Origin: Burkholderiales bacterium
GTDB lineage: Bacteria; Pseudomonadota; Gammaproteobacteria; Burkholderiales; Burkholderiaceae_E
NCBI GenBank assembly: GCA_026399835.1
Contig: JAPLQE010000014.1
Span: 1-64,000, forward strand
Direction of reading: 5' to 3'
DNA length: 64,000 nucleotides
Position numbers and translations under genes: made by a program. Positions within the stretch are counted from its first letter, which is position 1, and each line of letters starts with the position of its first letter. Below are positions 1 through 9,060 of this stretch, piece by piece. Under the pieces are notes generated by a model. It saw only the letters and a program-made list of their open reading frames with translations, searched no databases and had not been told where the DNA came from.

Positions 1-2
1 CC

Positions 3-3000
3 CTGGACGGCGGTGCGGGCACCGACACGGTGAGCTACGCGAGCGCCTCGGTGGGCGTGCAGGTCGACCTGTCGCTGGCGACGGCGCAGACGAGCAGCGG
101 CGACGCCAGCAGCGACATCCTGTCGAACTTCGAGAACCTCACCGGCTCCGGTCAGGCCGACACGCTGACCGGCAACAGCGGCGTCAACACGATCCTCGGC
201 GGCAGCGGCGACGACATCCTGGACGGACGGGGCGGCGCTGACATGCTCGATGGGAGTACCGGCAGCGACACCGTCAGCTATGCCTTCTCCTCGGCAGGCG
301 TGACCGTCAACCTCGGACTCGCGACCGGCCAGGTCAGCGCGGGCGATGCGTCGGGCGACGTGCTGACGAGCATCGAGAACGCAACCGGCTCGGCCTTCGA
401 CGACGTCATCCTGGCCAACTCGGTGGCCAACGTGATCGACGGCGGCGCGGGCATCGACACCGTCAGCTATGTGAACTCGACGCTCGGCGTGACCGTCGAC
501 CTGGCGTACGCCGGCGCACAGGCCAGCTCGGGCTTCGCCTTGGGCGACGTGCTGACCAACATCGAGAACCTGAGCGGCTCGGGGCTGAACGACGTGCTGA
601 CCGGCGACGCCGGGGTCAACGTGATCGACGGCGGCGCGGGCAACGACGTGATCGAGGGCCGGGGCGGCGCGGACACGCTGGACGGGGGCGCGGGCACGGA
701 TACCGCGAGCTATGCGAACTCCTCGGCTGGCGTGCAGGTCAGCCTGCTGATGAGCACGCAGACGAGCACGGGCGACGCAAGCGGCGATGTGCTGTCGAAC
801 TTCGAGAGCCTGACGGGTTCGGCGTTCGCCGACACGCTGAGCGGCAACGCGAGCGCCAACGTGATCAGCGCCGGTGCGGGTGACGACGTGATCGAGGGTC
901 TGGCGGGCGCCGACACGATCGACGGGGGCGCGGGCATCGACCTGGTGAGCTACGCGAACTCGGCGGCCGGGGTGACGATCGACCTGAACATCGTCTCGGG
1001 CCAGGGCGGCGCGGGCGATGGCACGGGCGACATCCTCTCGAACGTCGAGAACATCCTGGGCTCGGGGCTGGCCGACACGCTGAGCGGCAACACGGGCGTG
1101 AACATCATCACGGGTGGGGTGGGCAACGACACGATCGAGGGCCGGGGCGGCGCCGACATCCTCGACGGCGGGGCGGGCACCGACACGGTGAGCTACGCGA
1201 GTTCCGGTTCGGGCGTCACCGTCGACCTGCGGCTGTCCACCGGTCAGGTGAGCACCGGTGATGCGTCCGGCGACATCCTCAGCAACTTCGAGAACATCAC
1301 CGGCTCTGCGCTGAACGACATCCTGATCGGCGACGCCAATGCCAATACGCTCAATGGCAATGCCGGCACCGACACTGTCAGCTATGCCTTCTCTTCGGCA
1401 GGCGTGACCGTCGACCTCGGACTCGCCACCGCCCAGGTCAGCGCAGGCGATGCGTCGGGCGATGTGCTGACGAGTATCGAGAACCTGACCGGCTCGGCCT
1501 TCGACGACGTCATCGTGGCCAACTCGGCGGTCAACGTCATCGACGGCGGCGCGGGCAGCGACACCGCCAGCTATGTGAACTCGACCGTCGGCGTGACCGT
1601 CGACCTGGCGAGGGCCAGCGCCCAGGCCAGCTCGGGCGACGCCTTGGGCGACGTGCTGCAGAACATCGAGAACCTGAGCGGCTCGGGGCTGAACGACGTG
1701 CTGACCGGCGACGCGGGCGCGAACGTCGTCTCGGGCGGTGCGGGCAACGACGTGATCGAGGGCCGTGGCGGCGCGGACACGCTGGACGGGGGCGCGGGCA
1801 CGGATACCGCGAGCTATGCGAACTCCTCGGCTGGCGTGCAGGTCAGCCTGCTGGTGAGCACGCAGACGAGCACGGGCGAGGCGAGCGGCGATGCGCTGTC
1901 GAACTTCGAGAACCTGACGGGTTCGGCGTTCGCCGACACGCTGACCGGCGACAACAGCGCCAACGTGATCAACGCCGGCAATGGCGACGACGTGATCGAG
2001 GGCCGAGGTGGCGCCGACACGATCGACGGCGGCAACGGCCTGGACACGGTGAGCTATGCGAACTCGGCGGCCGGGGTGACGATCGACCTGAACACCGGCT
2101 CGGGCCAGGGCGGCGCGGGCGACGGCACGGGCGACATCCTCTCGAACGTCGAGAACATCCTGGGCTCGGCGTTGAACGATGTGCTGTCGGGCAACTCGGG
2201 TGTGAACATCATCACGGGCGGTGCGGGCAACGACACGATCGAAGGCCGGGGCGGCGCCGATACCCTCGACGGCGGCGTGGGCACCGACACCGTCAGATAC
2301 GAGAGCTCCGTTGCCGGCGTCACCGTCGATCTGCGGTTGTCGACCGGCCAGGTCAGCGCTGGTGATGCGTCGGGTGACATCCTCAGCAACTTCGAGAACA
2401 TCACCGGCTCTGCGCTGAATGACATCCTGACCGGCGACGCCAACGCCAACACGGTTGATGGCGGTGAGGGCAACGACACGCTGAATGGCGGGTTGGGCAA
2501 CGACACACTGCTCGGCAACGCCGGCAACGACACACTGGTCGGTGCCGGCGGCGCGGACACCCTGGACGGCGGCGCGGGCATCGACACCGCCGACTACTCG
2601 GCGTCGACGGCTGGCGTCACCGTCGATCTGCGGCTGTCGAGCGGCCAGGTGAGCGGCGGCGACGCTTCCGGCGACTTTCTGTCGAATTTCGAGAGCATCA
2701 CTGGGTCGGCCTACGACGACATCCTGATCGGCGACAACGGCGTGAACACGCTGTGGGGCGGCGACGGGAACGACCTCTTGATCGGCCTCAACGCAGCCGA
2801 CTTCATCGACGGCGGCAACGGCATTGACCGGGTCGACTACTCGTCGAGTTCCGCGAGCATCAGCGTGGGGTTGGACGGCACCGCCGCACCCGGCGAGGCC
2901 GCGAGCAACGACGTGGTGCTCAACGTCGAGGACGTGACCGCGTCGGCGTACAACGACATCATCGGCGCCTCGTCGGTCGCCAATGCGATCGACGGAGGGT

Positions 3001-4640
3001 CGGGGTCAGACACCGTCAGTTACGCCAATGCCACATCGGCGGTGACCGTCAATCTGACGCTGACGACGCAGGTCGGCACGGGCTGGGAGAACGGCGACCG
3101 CCTCACCAGCATCGAACACGTGACCGGAACCATCTACAACGACACCCTGACCGGCGATGCGAACGCCAACGTGCTGATCGGCGGCGACGGCGACGACACG
3201 CTGATCGGCGGCGCAGGTGCCGACACGCTCATCGGCGGGAATGGCAACGACACCGTGAGCTACGCGAGCTCCAGTGTCGGCGTCACCGTCGATCTGCGGC
3301 TGTTTACCGGCCAGGTCAGCGTTGGTGATGCGGCCGTTGACACCCTCAGCAGCATCGAGAACATCATCGGCTCCGCCCTGAGCGACACGCTGACCGGTGA
3401 GGCCAACGCCAACACGATCAATGGCGGTGCCGGCCACGACACGCTGTTTGGCGGGCTCGGCACCGACACGCTGATCGGCGGGCTCGGCGACGACACGCTG
3501 CTCGGCGAAGGCGGCGCGGACATTCTCGACGGCGGGGCGGGCAGCAACACGGTGAGCTACTCGACCTCGTTGGCCAGCGTGCAGGTCAGCCTGCTGGTGA
3601 GCATGCAGACAAGTACCGGCGACGCCAACGGCGACGTGCTGACGAACTTCGTGAGCCTGATTGGCTCGGCGTTCGCCGACACGCTGACCGGCGACGACAA
3701 CGCCAACGTGATCGGTGGCGCCAGCGGCAACGACGTGATCAACGGCGGCGGCGGCGACGACTGGATCTCGGGCGAAGGGGCCCCCTTCTCCTTATTGGGC
3801 GCCGACACCATCGACGGCGGTACCGGCTACGACACCTACGACATCACTGCGGCCACCGGCCTCGTGACCATCTACGTCGACGGCCGGATGTGCACGGGCA
3901 CCGCCGCGCAGGGCGACACTGTCGTCAACGTAGAGCGCGTCTTCGGTGGCGCCGCGAGCGAGACCGTCTTCGTCAGCAGCGGCCTGAACCGCTTTGACGG
4001 CAACATCGGCATCGATACGATCGACTTCGGCGAATCGACGCAGGGCGTCACCGTCGACCTCGGCCGGGGCGGGGCGGCGCAGGTGAGCGGGGGGCTGGCC
4101 AGCGGGTTCATCCTGACCAACGTCGAGAACGTCTCCGGCACGATCTACGCCGACACGCTGACCGGCGACGCGAACGGCAACGTGTTGATTGGCCGGGGCG
4201 GGGCGGACAGCCTCTTCGGCAACGGTGGTGACGACTTGTTCAGGGTGGGCGCCTCGGAGGTCATCGGCGGGGGCGCGAACCTGGTGCGGGTCGACGGCGG
4301 CGCCGGGCTCGACGCGATCGAGATCTCCGGGCTGACCGCCAACCAGTCGGTCGACCTGTCCCATCTGTTGTCGACCAACGTCAACGGCCAGCAGGTTGCG
4401 ACCTCGATCGAGCGGATCGAGATCCGGGACGGGTTGAACGAGACGTTCAACGTGTCCGCAGCCCAAGTGCAGCAGTTGGTCGGCAACGGCAACGCATCGG
4501 TGCTGACGCTGCGCGTCGACGTCGGCGACATCGTGAACGTCTCCGATCCGTACGCGACCTACACCGCGGGCGGCGTCACGCTGTTCTCCGACGCGGCGAA
4601 ACTGCAGCAGATCGCCCAGATCAACTACCTCGCTGCTTGA
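3..4640 (+). CDS. RTX-type calcium-binding repeat protein (5' partial), type I secreted adhesin/toxin
   Basis: The frame is open to the window edge: codons before the GTG at 30 still encode repeat sequence, so the N-terminus lies upstream. About 1,545 residues are visible. Glycine/aspartate-rich nonapeptides (GGxGxDxUx, e.g. GGDGDDTLIGGAGADTL) form calcium-binding beta-rolls. They alternate with beta-strand units that begin SYA(N/S)S and contain GVTVDL and a (F/V/I)EN(L/I/V)xGS element; units are about 64 or 80 residues. The last ~130 residues lack nonapeptides and end NYLAA, as expected for an uncleaved C-terminal type I secretion signal. The next gene, overlapping or a few bases downstream, is a type I secretion ABC ATPase, which supports export to the surface or medium. 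No enzymatic domain is seen in the visible part, so adhesin or matrix protein is more likely than toxin, but the missing N-terminus could change that. Confidence 0.9.
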   Translation: MDGGAGTDTVSYASASVGVQVDLSLATAQTSSGDASSDILSNFENLTGSGQADTLTGNSGVNTILGGSGDDILDGRGGADMLDGSTGSDTVSYAFSSAGVTVNLGLATGQVSAGDASGDVLTSIENATGSAFDDVILANSVANVIDGGAGIDTVSYVNSTLGVTVDLAYAGAQASSGFALGDVLTNIENLSGSGLNDVLTGDAGVNVIDGGAGNDVIEGRGGADTLDGGAGTDTASYANSSAGVQVSLLMSTQTSTGDASGDVLSNFESLTGSAFADTLSGNASANVISAGAGDDVIEGLAGADTIDGGAGIDLVSYANSAAGVTIDLNIVSGQGGAGDGTGDILSNVENILGSGLADTLSGNTGVNIITGGVGNDTIEGRGGADILDGGAGTDTVSYASSGSGVTVDLRLSTGQVSTGDASGDILSNFENITGSALNDILIGDANANTLNGNAGTDTVSYAFSSAGVTVDLGLATAQVSAGDASGDVLTSIENLTGSAFDDVIVANSAVNVIDGGAGSDTASYVNSTVGVTVDLARASAQASSGDALGDVLQNIENLSGSGLNDVLTGDAGANVVSGGAGNDVIEGRGGADTLDGGAGTDTASYANSSAGVQVSLLVSTQTSTGEASGDALSNFENLTGSAFADTLTGDNSANVINAGNGDDVIEGRGGADTIDGGNGLDTVSYANSAAGVTIDLNTGSGQGGAGDGTGDILSNVENILGSALNDVLSGNSGVNIITGGAGNDTIEGRGGADTLDGGVGTDTVRYESSVAGVTVDLRLSTGQVSAGDASGDILSNFENITGSALNDILTGDANANTVDGGEGNDTLNGGLGNDTLLGNAGNDTLVGAGGADTLDGGAGIDTADYSASTAGVTVDLRLSSGQVSGGDASGDFLSNFESITGSAYDDILIGDNGVNTLWGGDGNDLLIGLNAADFIDGGNGIDRVDYSSSSASISVGLDGTAAPGEAASNDVVLNVEDVTASAYNDIIGASSVANAIDGGSGSDTVSYANATSAVTVNLTLTTQVGTGWENGDRLTSIEHVTGTIYNDTLTGDANANVLIGGDGDDTLIGGAGADTLIGGNGNDTVSYASSSVGVTVDLRLFTGQVSVGDAAVDTLSSIENIIGSALSDTLTGEANANTINGGAGHDTLFGGLGTDTLIGGLGDDTLLGEGGADILDGGAGSNTVSYSTSLASVQVSLLVSMQTSTGDANGDVLTNFVSLIGSAFADTLTGDDNANVIGGASGNDVINGGGGDDWISGEGAPFSLLGADTIDGGTGYDTYDITAATGLVTIYVDGRMCTGTAAQGDTVVNVERVFGGAASETVFVSSGLNRFDGNIGIDTIDFGESTQGVTVDLGRGGAAQVSGGLASGFILTNVENVSGTIYADTLTGDANGNVLIGRGGADSLFGNGGDDLFRVGASEVIGGGANLVRVDGGAGLDAIEISGLTANQSVDLSHLLSTNVNGQQVATSIERIEIRDGLNETFNVSAAQVQQLVGNGNASVLTLRVDVGDIVNVSDPYATYTAGGVTLFSDAAKLQQIAQINYLAA
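270..2477 (+). repeat. Two tandem copies of a 1104-bp super-repeat inside the RTX gene
   Basis: Positions about 270-1373 and 1374-2477 are near-identical copies offset by exactly 1104 bp (368 codons). Each contains five sub-units of about 192, 240, 240, 240 and 192 bp, opening in order with SYAFSS, SYVNST, SYANSSAGVQ, SYANSAAGVT and SYxSS. Order and lengths are kept in both copies, so a block of five units was duplicated as one piece. Units after 2477 are more divergent and do not follow this order. The last ~24 bases of each copy (the linker) are least alike. Confidence 0.85.
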
Positions 4641-4648
4641 CGACGACG

Positions 4649-6940
4649 ATGACGACCCTCATGCGCGACACCAGCCACGAGACCGAAGAGGCCATGCAGC
4701 CGGCACCGCCCACGGGCACCGGGTTCGCCCCGCCGGCGAGCGTGCCGGACGCGCCACGTGCCGCGCAGCCCATCGCCGCCGAGCCGCCCGGTCCCGAGAC
4801 GCCGCGACCGGCACCGATCGCGACCGTGCTGCAGGTGGCGCTGCGCCGCCTGTCGCAGGACAAGGCGCCCCCGCTGCCGGGTTGGGCCGTGCAGCCGTCC
4901 GCCTCGGATGACGAGCGCTTCGAGCGCAAGCTCGCCAGTTGGCTGCGGCGTAGCGCCGACCTGTCGCTGGGCGAGGCGGGCACCTCGCTCGACGCCGCAC
5001 TCGGCACCTCGGCGCACATGCTCTTGGTGGAGGTGGATACGGGGGGGGATACGGGCTGGCTTCTGGTCGACTGCCGCCAGGGCGCAGCCGCCCTGTGGGC
5101 AGGCGAGGGCGATGCGGTCGCTCACCTGTCCGTGCTCGATTCGTCCTCGATCCGCCGGATCCTGTCGCTGCGTCCCTCGCAGGACCTGTCGCCGCGTACC
5201 GCGACGTCCCCGGGCAGTCAGCCGCGTTTCCTGCCGTTCCTGCGGGAGTATCGCGGGCGTCTGCTCGAGCTGGCGGCCGCCGGCGTGATGATCAACGGCG
5301 TGGCGATCCTGCTGCCGCTGTTCTCGATGATCACCTACGACAAGGTGGTCGGCAACCACATCACCGAGACCTTGTGGGCGCTGGCGATCGGTCTGTCGAT
5401 CGCGGTGGTGCTCGAGCTGATCCTGAAGTCGGTGCGCACCCACACCGTGGAGACCGTCGCATGCCGGATGGATGCGCGCACCGAGCGCCGGCTGATGACG
5501 CGGCTCTTCGAGCAGCGCGGCGCGATGCCATCGGTGGGCACGATGCTTGCGCGCTACCGCGATCTCGCTGCCGCGCGCGACGTCCTGTCGTCGAACTGGC
5601 TGCTGGCGATCGCCGACACACCCTATGTGCTGCTGTTCCTCGTCATCGTCGGTGTCGTCGGCGGTCCGATCGTCTGGGTGCCGATCGTCTCGGGCCTGCT
5701 GATGGTGCTCGGGCATGCGCTGCTGCATGCGCCCGCGCAGCGCTACGGCGAGCTGGCCACGCAGGCGCAGACCCGCAAGGTCGCGGTGCTGGCCGAGGCG
5801 CTGGGCGCCGGCGAGGTCGTTCGTGCGACCTATCTGCGGCACGCGTTCTCGCGCCGATTCGGCCAGCTGGCCGAGGAGGGCGCGCTCGCGCAGGCCCGCG
5901 GCCGCTACTGGAACCACCTCGGCCACCACCTGACCGGCACTGCGGTGACGCTGTGCGCGATCGGCGTGCTGGTGGTCGGTGTCTACCTGATCGAGAGCCG
6001 CGAGCTGTCGGTCGGCGGCCTGATCGCCTGCTCGATGCTGTCGGCGCGGGCGGTCTCCATGCTCGCGGGCCTCACGCTGTTGGCCTCGCGCTGGAGCGAG
6101 CTGCGTCGGGCGTCGCGAAAGCTCGACGAGCTGGTCGCAGACACCGATACCGCGCCCACGACCATCGACGCCGCGGCCGCCCAGTTCAGCGCGAAAGGCA
6201 ACAGGCTGTCGCTGCGCAACGTGAGCTTCGAGCACGATCCGGCCCGGCCGCTGATCGCTGGCCTGAACCTGGATGTCGCCCCGGGCCAGTTGGTCGTGCT
6301 GCTGGGCAAGCCCGGCGCCGGCAAGAGCACGGTGCTCAAGCTGCTCGGCGGGCTGCTCAAGCCCTCGAGCGGCGACGCCATGCTCGACGGGCACTCGATC
6401 TCCGACTGGCCGACCGAGCTGCGTGCGCGGCACATCGGCATCAAGCCGCAGGATGCGGTGCTGTTCGAGGGCTCACTCGCGGAGAACATCCTGGCCGGCG
6501 CCGAGGCACATGTCAGCGCCGAGCGCTTCGCCGAGGCGCTCGCGGTGTCGGGTCTCGACCAGTGGATCGCCAACGGCGAACTGTCGCTGTCGCAGAAGCT
6601 GCTGCCGGGCGGCGCCAACCTCTCGGGCGGCCAGCGGCAGGTGGTCGTGCTGGCGCGCGCACTGGTCTCGAGCCCGCCGGTGCTGCTGCTCGACGAGCCG
6701 ACCGTGGGTCTGGACCAGGCGACCGAGGCCGGCATCGTGTCTCGGCTGCGCCTGTGGTCGATGGGCCGCACGATGGTGGTCGCCACGCACAGCATGGCAC
6801 TCGTCAACGCGGCCGACCGCCTGATCGTCGTCGAGGGCGGCAAGGTCGTGGCCGACGGGCCGCGCGACCGGGTGCTGGTGCAGCCGCAGCGGCCGCAGCC
6901 GAACACCGGTCGTCCGGCCCAGCCGGCGAACGTGGGCTGA
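4649..6940 (+). CDS. Type I secretion system permease/ATPase (ABC exporter, LssB/LapB-like)
   Basis: Inner-membrane ABC exporter that would energise export of the RTX protein encoded just upstream. From this ATG it has 763 residues; a TTG at 4637 (overlapping the upstream stop) and an ATG at 4661 are alternatives, and none has a convincing ribosome-binding site. Order: a Pro/Ala-rich N-terminus; a C39-like domain (~50-175) with no catalytic Cys; a six-helix ABC transmembrane domain (~195-480) containing PLFSMITYDKVVGN, typical of RTX-protein exporters; and a nucleotide-binding domain with Walker A GKPGAGKS (~553-560), signature LSGGQRQ (~657) and Walker B VLLLDEP (~678). No HlyD-type adaptor or TolC gene follows, so those partners must be upstream of the window or elsewhere. 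Confidence 0.9.
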   Translation: MTTLMRDTSHETEEAMQPAPPTGTGFAPPASVPDAPRAAQPIAAEPPGPETPRPAPIATVLQVALRRLSQDKAPPLPGWAVQPSASDDERFERKLASWLRRSADLSLGEAGTSLDAALGTSAHMLLVEVDTGGDTGWLLVDCRQGAAALWAGEGDAVAHLSVLDSSSIRRILSLRPSQDLSPRTATSPGSQPRFLPFLREYRGRLLELAAAGVMINGVAILLPLFSMITYDKVVGNHITETLWALAIGLSIAVVLELILKSVRTHTVETVACRMDARTERRLMTRLFEQRGAMPSVGTMLARYRDLAAARDVLSSNWLLAIADTPYVLLFLVIVGVVGGPIVWVPIVSGLLMVLGHALLHAPAQRYGELATQAQTRKVAVLAEALGAGEVVRATYLRHAFSRRFGQLAEEGALAQARGRYWNHLGHHLTGTAVTLCAIGVLVVGVYLIESRELSVGGLIACSMLSARAVSMLAGLTLLASRWSELRRASRKLDELVADTDTAPTTIDAAAAQFSAKGNRLSLRNVSFEHDPARPLIAGLNLDVAPGQLVVLLGKPGAGKSTVLKLLGGLLKPSSGDAMLDGHSISDWPTELRARHIGIKPQDAVLFEGSLAENILAGAEAHVSAERFAEALAVSGLDQWIANGELSLSQKLLPGGANLSGGQRQVVVLARALVSSPPVLLLDEPTVGLDQATEAGIVSRLRLWSMGRTMVVATHSMALVNAADRLIVVEGGKVVADGPRDRVLVQPQRPQPNTGRPAQPANVG

Positions 6941-7057
6941 GCGACGGCGACCGGCTCCCCCGGGCTGGTCCTCGCCCGCCGCCTGGCGGCAGGCAGCAAT
7001 GTCGGCCGCCTGCATCGCATCGCATCGTGATCCAATGCGGGAGACGAACTTGCCCGC

Positions 7058-7822
7058 ATGATGAACCCCCTGCCACCCGCCTCCGACGCCGCCCCCCCCG
7101 CCCGTGCGCCGCGCGACGCCGTGACCGGATCCCTGGAGCACCCGACCGAGGACGCGGCGCGGGTCGCGCTGCTCGACACCGCAGGCGCGATGGCAGGCCT
7201 CGGCCTGAACCACGGCAGCGCCGGCAACGTCTCGCTGCGCTGGCATCGCGGCGGCTCGGACGGGCTGCTGGTCACGCCGAGCGCGCTGCCCTACGAGCGC
7301 TGCACCGTCGACGACCTGGTCTGGATGCCGATCGTGCCGCGGGCGGGCGGCGCCGCTGACCCGGTGCCCGACGGCCACCGGCGCCCGTCCTCCGAATGGC
7401 GCTTCCACCACGACCTGTACGCGGTCCGGCCCGAGGTGCAGGCGATCGTTCATGCGCACGCGCCGCACTGCACCGCGCTCGCCTGCCTGCCCGCGGTGCA
7501 GCAGGCGGGCATCCCGGCCTTCCACTACATGGTCGCCGCGGCCGGCGGCCGCGACGTGCGCTGCGCCCCGTACGCGACCTTCGGCACGCAGGCGCTGTCC
7601 GACCACGTGCTCGCCGCGCTCGAGGGCCGCAGGGCCTGTCTGCTCGCCCACCACGGGATGATCGCGGTCGGCGCCTCGCTCGAGGCCGCGCTCGCGCTCG
7701 CCGTCGAGCTCGAGTGGCTCGCGCGCACCTACGGCCTGGCGCTCGGTCTGGGCGAGCCCGCCTGCCTGCCGGCCGACGAGATGGACCGCGTGCTCGCCAA
7801 GTTCGCCGACTACCGGCCCTGA
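7058..7822 (+). CDS. Class II aldolase/adducin family protein
   Basis: 254 residues, of the zinc-dependent class II (fuculose-phosphate) aldolase/adducin fold, which cleaves or epimerises sugar phosphates or acts on related hydroxy-acids. Likely zinc ligands in the FucA pattern are E113 (SSEWRFH), H132 and H134 (VHAHAPH) and H199 (LAHHGM). NHGSAGNVSLR near residue 51 matches the family's N-terminal phosphate-binding segment. The first ~25 residues are Pro/Ala-rich and may not all be translated; GGGAGA lies about 13 nt before the ATG pair at 7058/7061. The 3' end overlaps the convergent ChaN-like gene by 13 bp. It stands alone, so the substrate cannot be inferred. Confidence 0.85.
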   Translation: MMNPLPPASDAAPPARAPRDAVTGSLEHPTEDAARVALLDTAGAMAGLGLNHGSAGNVSLRWHRGGSDGLLVTPSALPYERCTVDDLVWMPIVPRAGGAADPVPDGHRRPSSEWRFHHDLYAVRPEVQAIVHAHAPHCTALACLPAVQQAGIPAFHYMVAAAGGRDVRCAPYATFGTQALSDHVLAALEGRRACLLAHHGMIAVGASLEAALALAVELEWLARTYGLALGLGEPACLPADEMDRVLAKFADYRP

Positions 7823-8844
7823 GAAGCCGCGCCCGGTGCGACGCGTCCTTTGAGCTGCTCGCACGGGTCCGACCGAGGCGCCGCCTCGGTCGTCACCACG
7901 CGGTCGAATGCGCCCGGCGGCAGCGAGGCGATCGCCGCGGGCTCGAGCAGACCCACCGCCAGCGTGCGCGTGCGCAGCTCGGGCGGCAGCCAGCGCGCCA
8001 CGCCGAGGTCGCGCCGGGCGTGGCCGTTGCCGGTGAGCAGCACCACGCCGCCGCCCGCGTAGGGCGCGATCGCCCGGGCGAGCGCCGCATCGCGCGCGAG
8101 CTGCGCGCGGGCCATCGGCGCGAGCATCGCGGCCGGCATCAGGCCGCAGTGGCCGAGGTCGACCTCGCGCTCGTGCGCGGCGACGAGGTCCGCCGGGACG
8201 GCGTCCAGCCCGAGCGCGGCCCGGGCGGGCGCGTCGAAGGCCGCGCCGTAGCCCTCGCGGATCACCCGCGACGCGTCGGCCCGCGACAGGTTGGCCGCGA
8301 CGATCGGCAGGTCGTTGTCCAGCGCGAGCCGCAGGAACGGGCGGTACAGCGCCCAGTCCCAGCCGTCGCGGCCGGCGGCCTGCGCGATCAGCCAGTCCAC
8401 GTCGCGCGGGCGCTCGCGGCGTGCGCGGTCCACGTCGGCCTGCCGCTCGCGGTCGAGCTGCTCGAAGGCGATCGCCGGGCGCGCGCCGGCGGCCACCAGC
8501 CGCGCGAGCGCATCGGCGCGCAGCGCGTGCTGCGCGGCGTTGTCGTGGACCTCGCCGAGCAGCACCACCGGCACGCCGCGCATCGCGTCGGCCAGGGCCT
8601 GCGGCTCGGCGGGCAGCGCCGTGGCGGGGACGACGGCGCGCGGCAGCGGGGTCACGGGGCGCGAGCGCGGGGCGCCGTAGGGCGCGGTGGGCGCGGCGCC
8701 CGGTGCGGTACCGGGCGCGCCGGGTCCGAGCGCGCAGCCCCCGGCGAGCAGCACGGCAAGGGCGGTGACGGTCGCGGCCGCGAGCCTGCCGGCGCCACGC
8801 CCGCGGGGCGCGACGCGCGAGGGCATCGGAAGGGGGTGGGTCAT
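7810..8844 (-). CDS. ChaN-like haem-binding lipoprotein (Cofac_haem_bdg family)
   Basis: 344 residues. The N-terminus has a basic start, a hydrophobic stretch and a lipobox LAGGC with C37 as the likely acylated cysteine, so the protein should be membrane-anchored in the periplasm. The core carries VVLLGEVHDNAAQH (~105-120) and AFEQLDR, hallmarks of the ChaN / iron-regulated haem-binding family. Relatives bind haem and have been linked to iron uptake. A Pro/Gly/Ala-rich linker of ~40 residues separates the lipid anchor from the domain. It converges on, and overlaps by 13 bp, the upstream aldolase gene. No Fur-box-like sequence was recognised in the 216-bp gap to the next gene. Confidence 0.8.
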   Translation of the reverse strand: MTHPLPMPSRVAPRGRGAGRLAAATVTALAVLLAGGCALGPGAPGTAPGAAPTAPYGAPRSRPVTPLPRAVVPATALPAEPQALADAMRGVPVVLLGEVHDNAAQHALRADALARLVAAGARPAIAFEQLDRERQADVDRARRERPRDVDWLIAQAAGRDGWDWALYRPFLRLALDNDLPIVAANLSRADASRVIREGYGAAFDAPARAALGLDAVPADLVAAHEREVDLGHCGLMPAAMLAPMARAQLARDAALARAIAPYAGGGVVLLTGNGHARRDLGVARWLPPELRTRTLAVGLLEPAAIASLPPGAFDRVVTTEAAPRSDPCEQLKGRVAPGAASQGR

Positions 8845-9060
8845 GTCGGTGCGGCGGCGGTGACCCGGCCGGGGCGGCCGGGTCGGTCACCGAGGGTAGG
8901 CGATGCGGTGGCGACGCGCCAACGCAGGCGCATGCCGGCGCCCGTGCCGCGGCCGAGGCCGATGCGCTCGCTGCCGTGGCGATGCCGGGCGCGATGGCCG
9001 CACGCGGCGCTCCGACCGGGCGTTGACGCGCGTCCGGCGCCCCGCTACGGTCGGCCGACG

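Noticed and set aside
270-2477. Possible CRISPR-like regular repeats
   Set aside because: The repeats are coding, have 192-240 bp units and encode RTX beta-roll sequence; there are no short repeats with unique spacers.
4625-6433. Minus-strand frame opposite the T1SS ATPase
   Set aside because: Gln/Arg/His-rich shadow; the ATPase has all ABC motifs on the plus strand.
7396-9060. Upstream extension of the Kef antiporter frame
   Set aside because: It runs antisense or out of frame through the aldolase and ChaN-like genes; membrane-protein sequence begins only at 9061.
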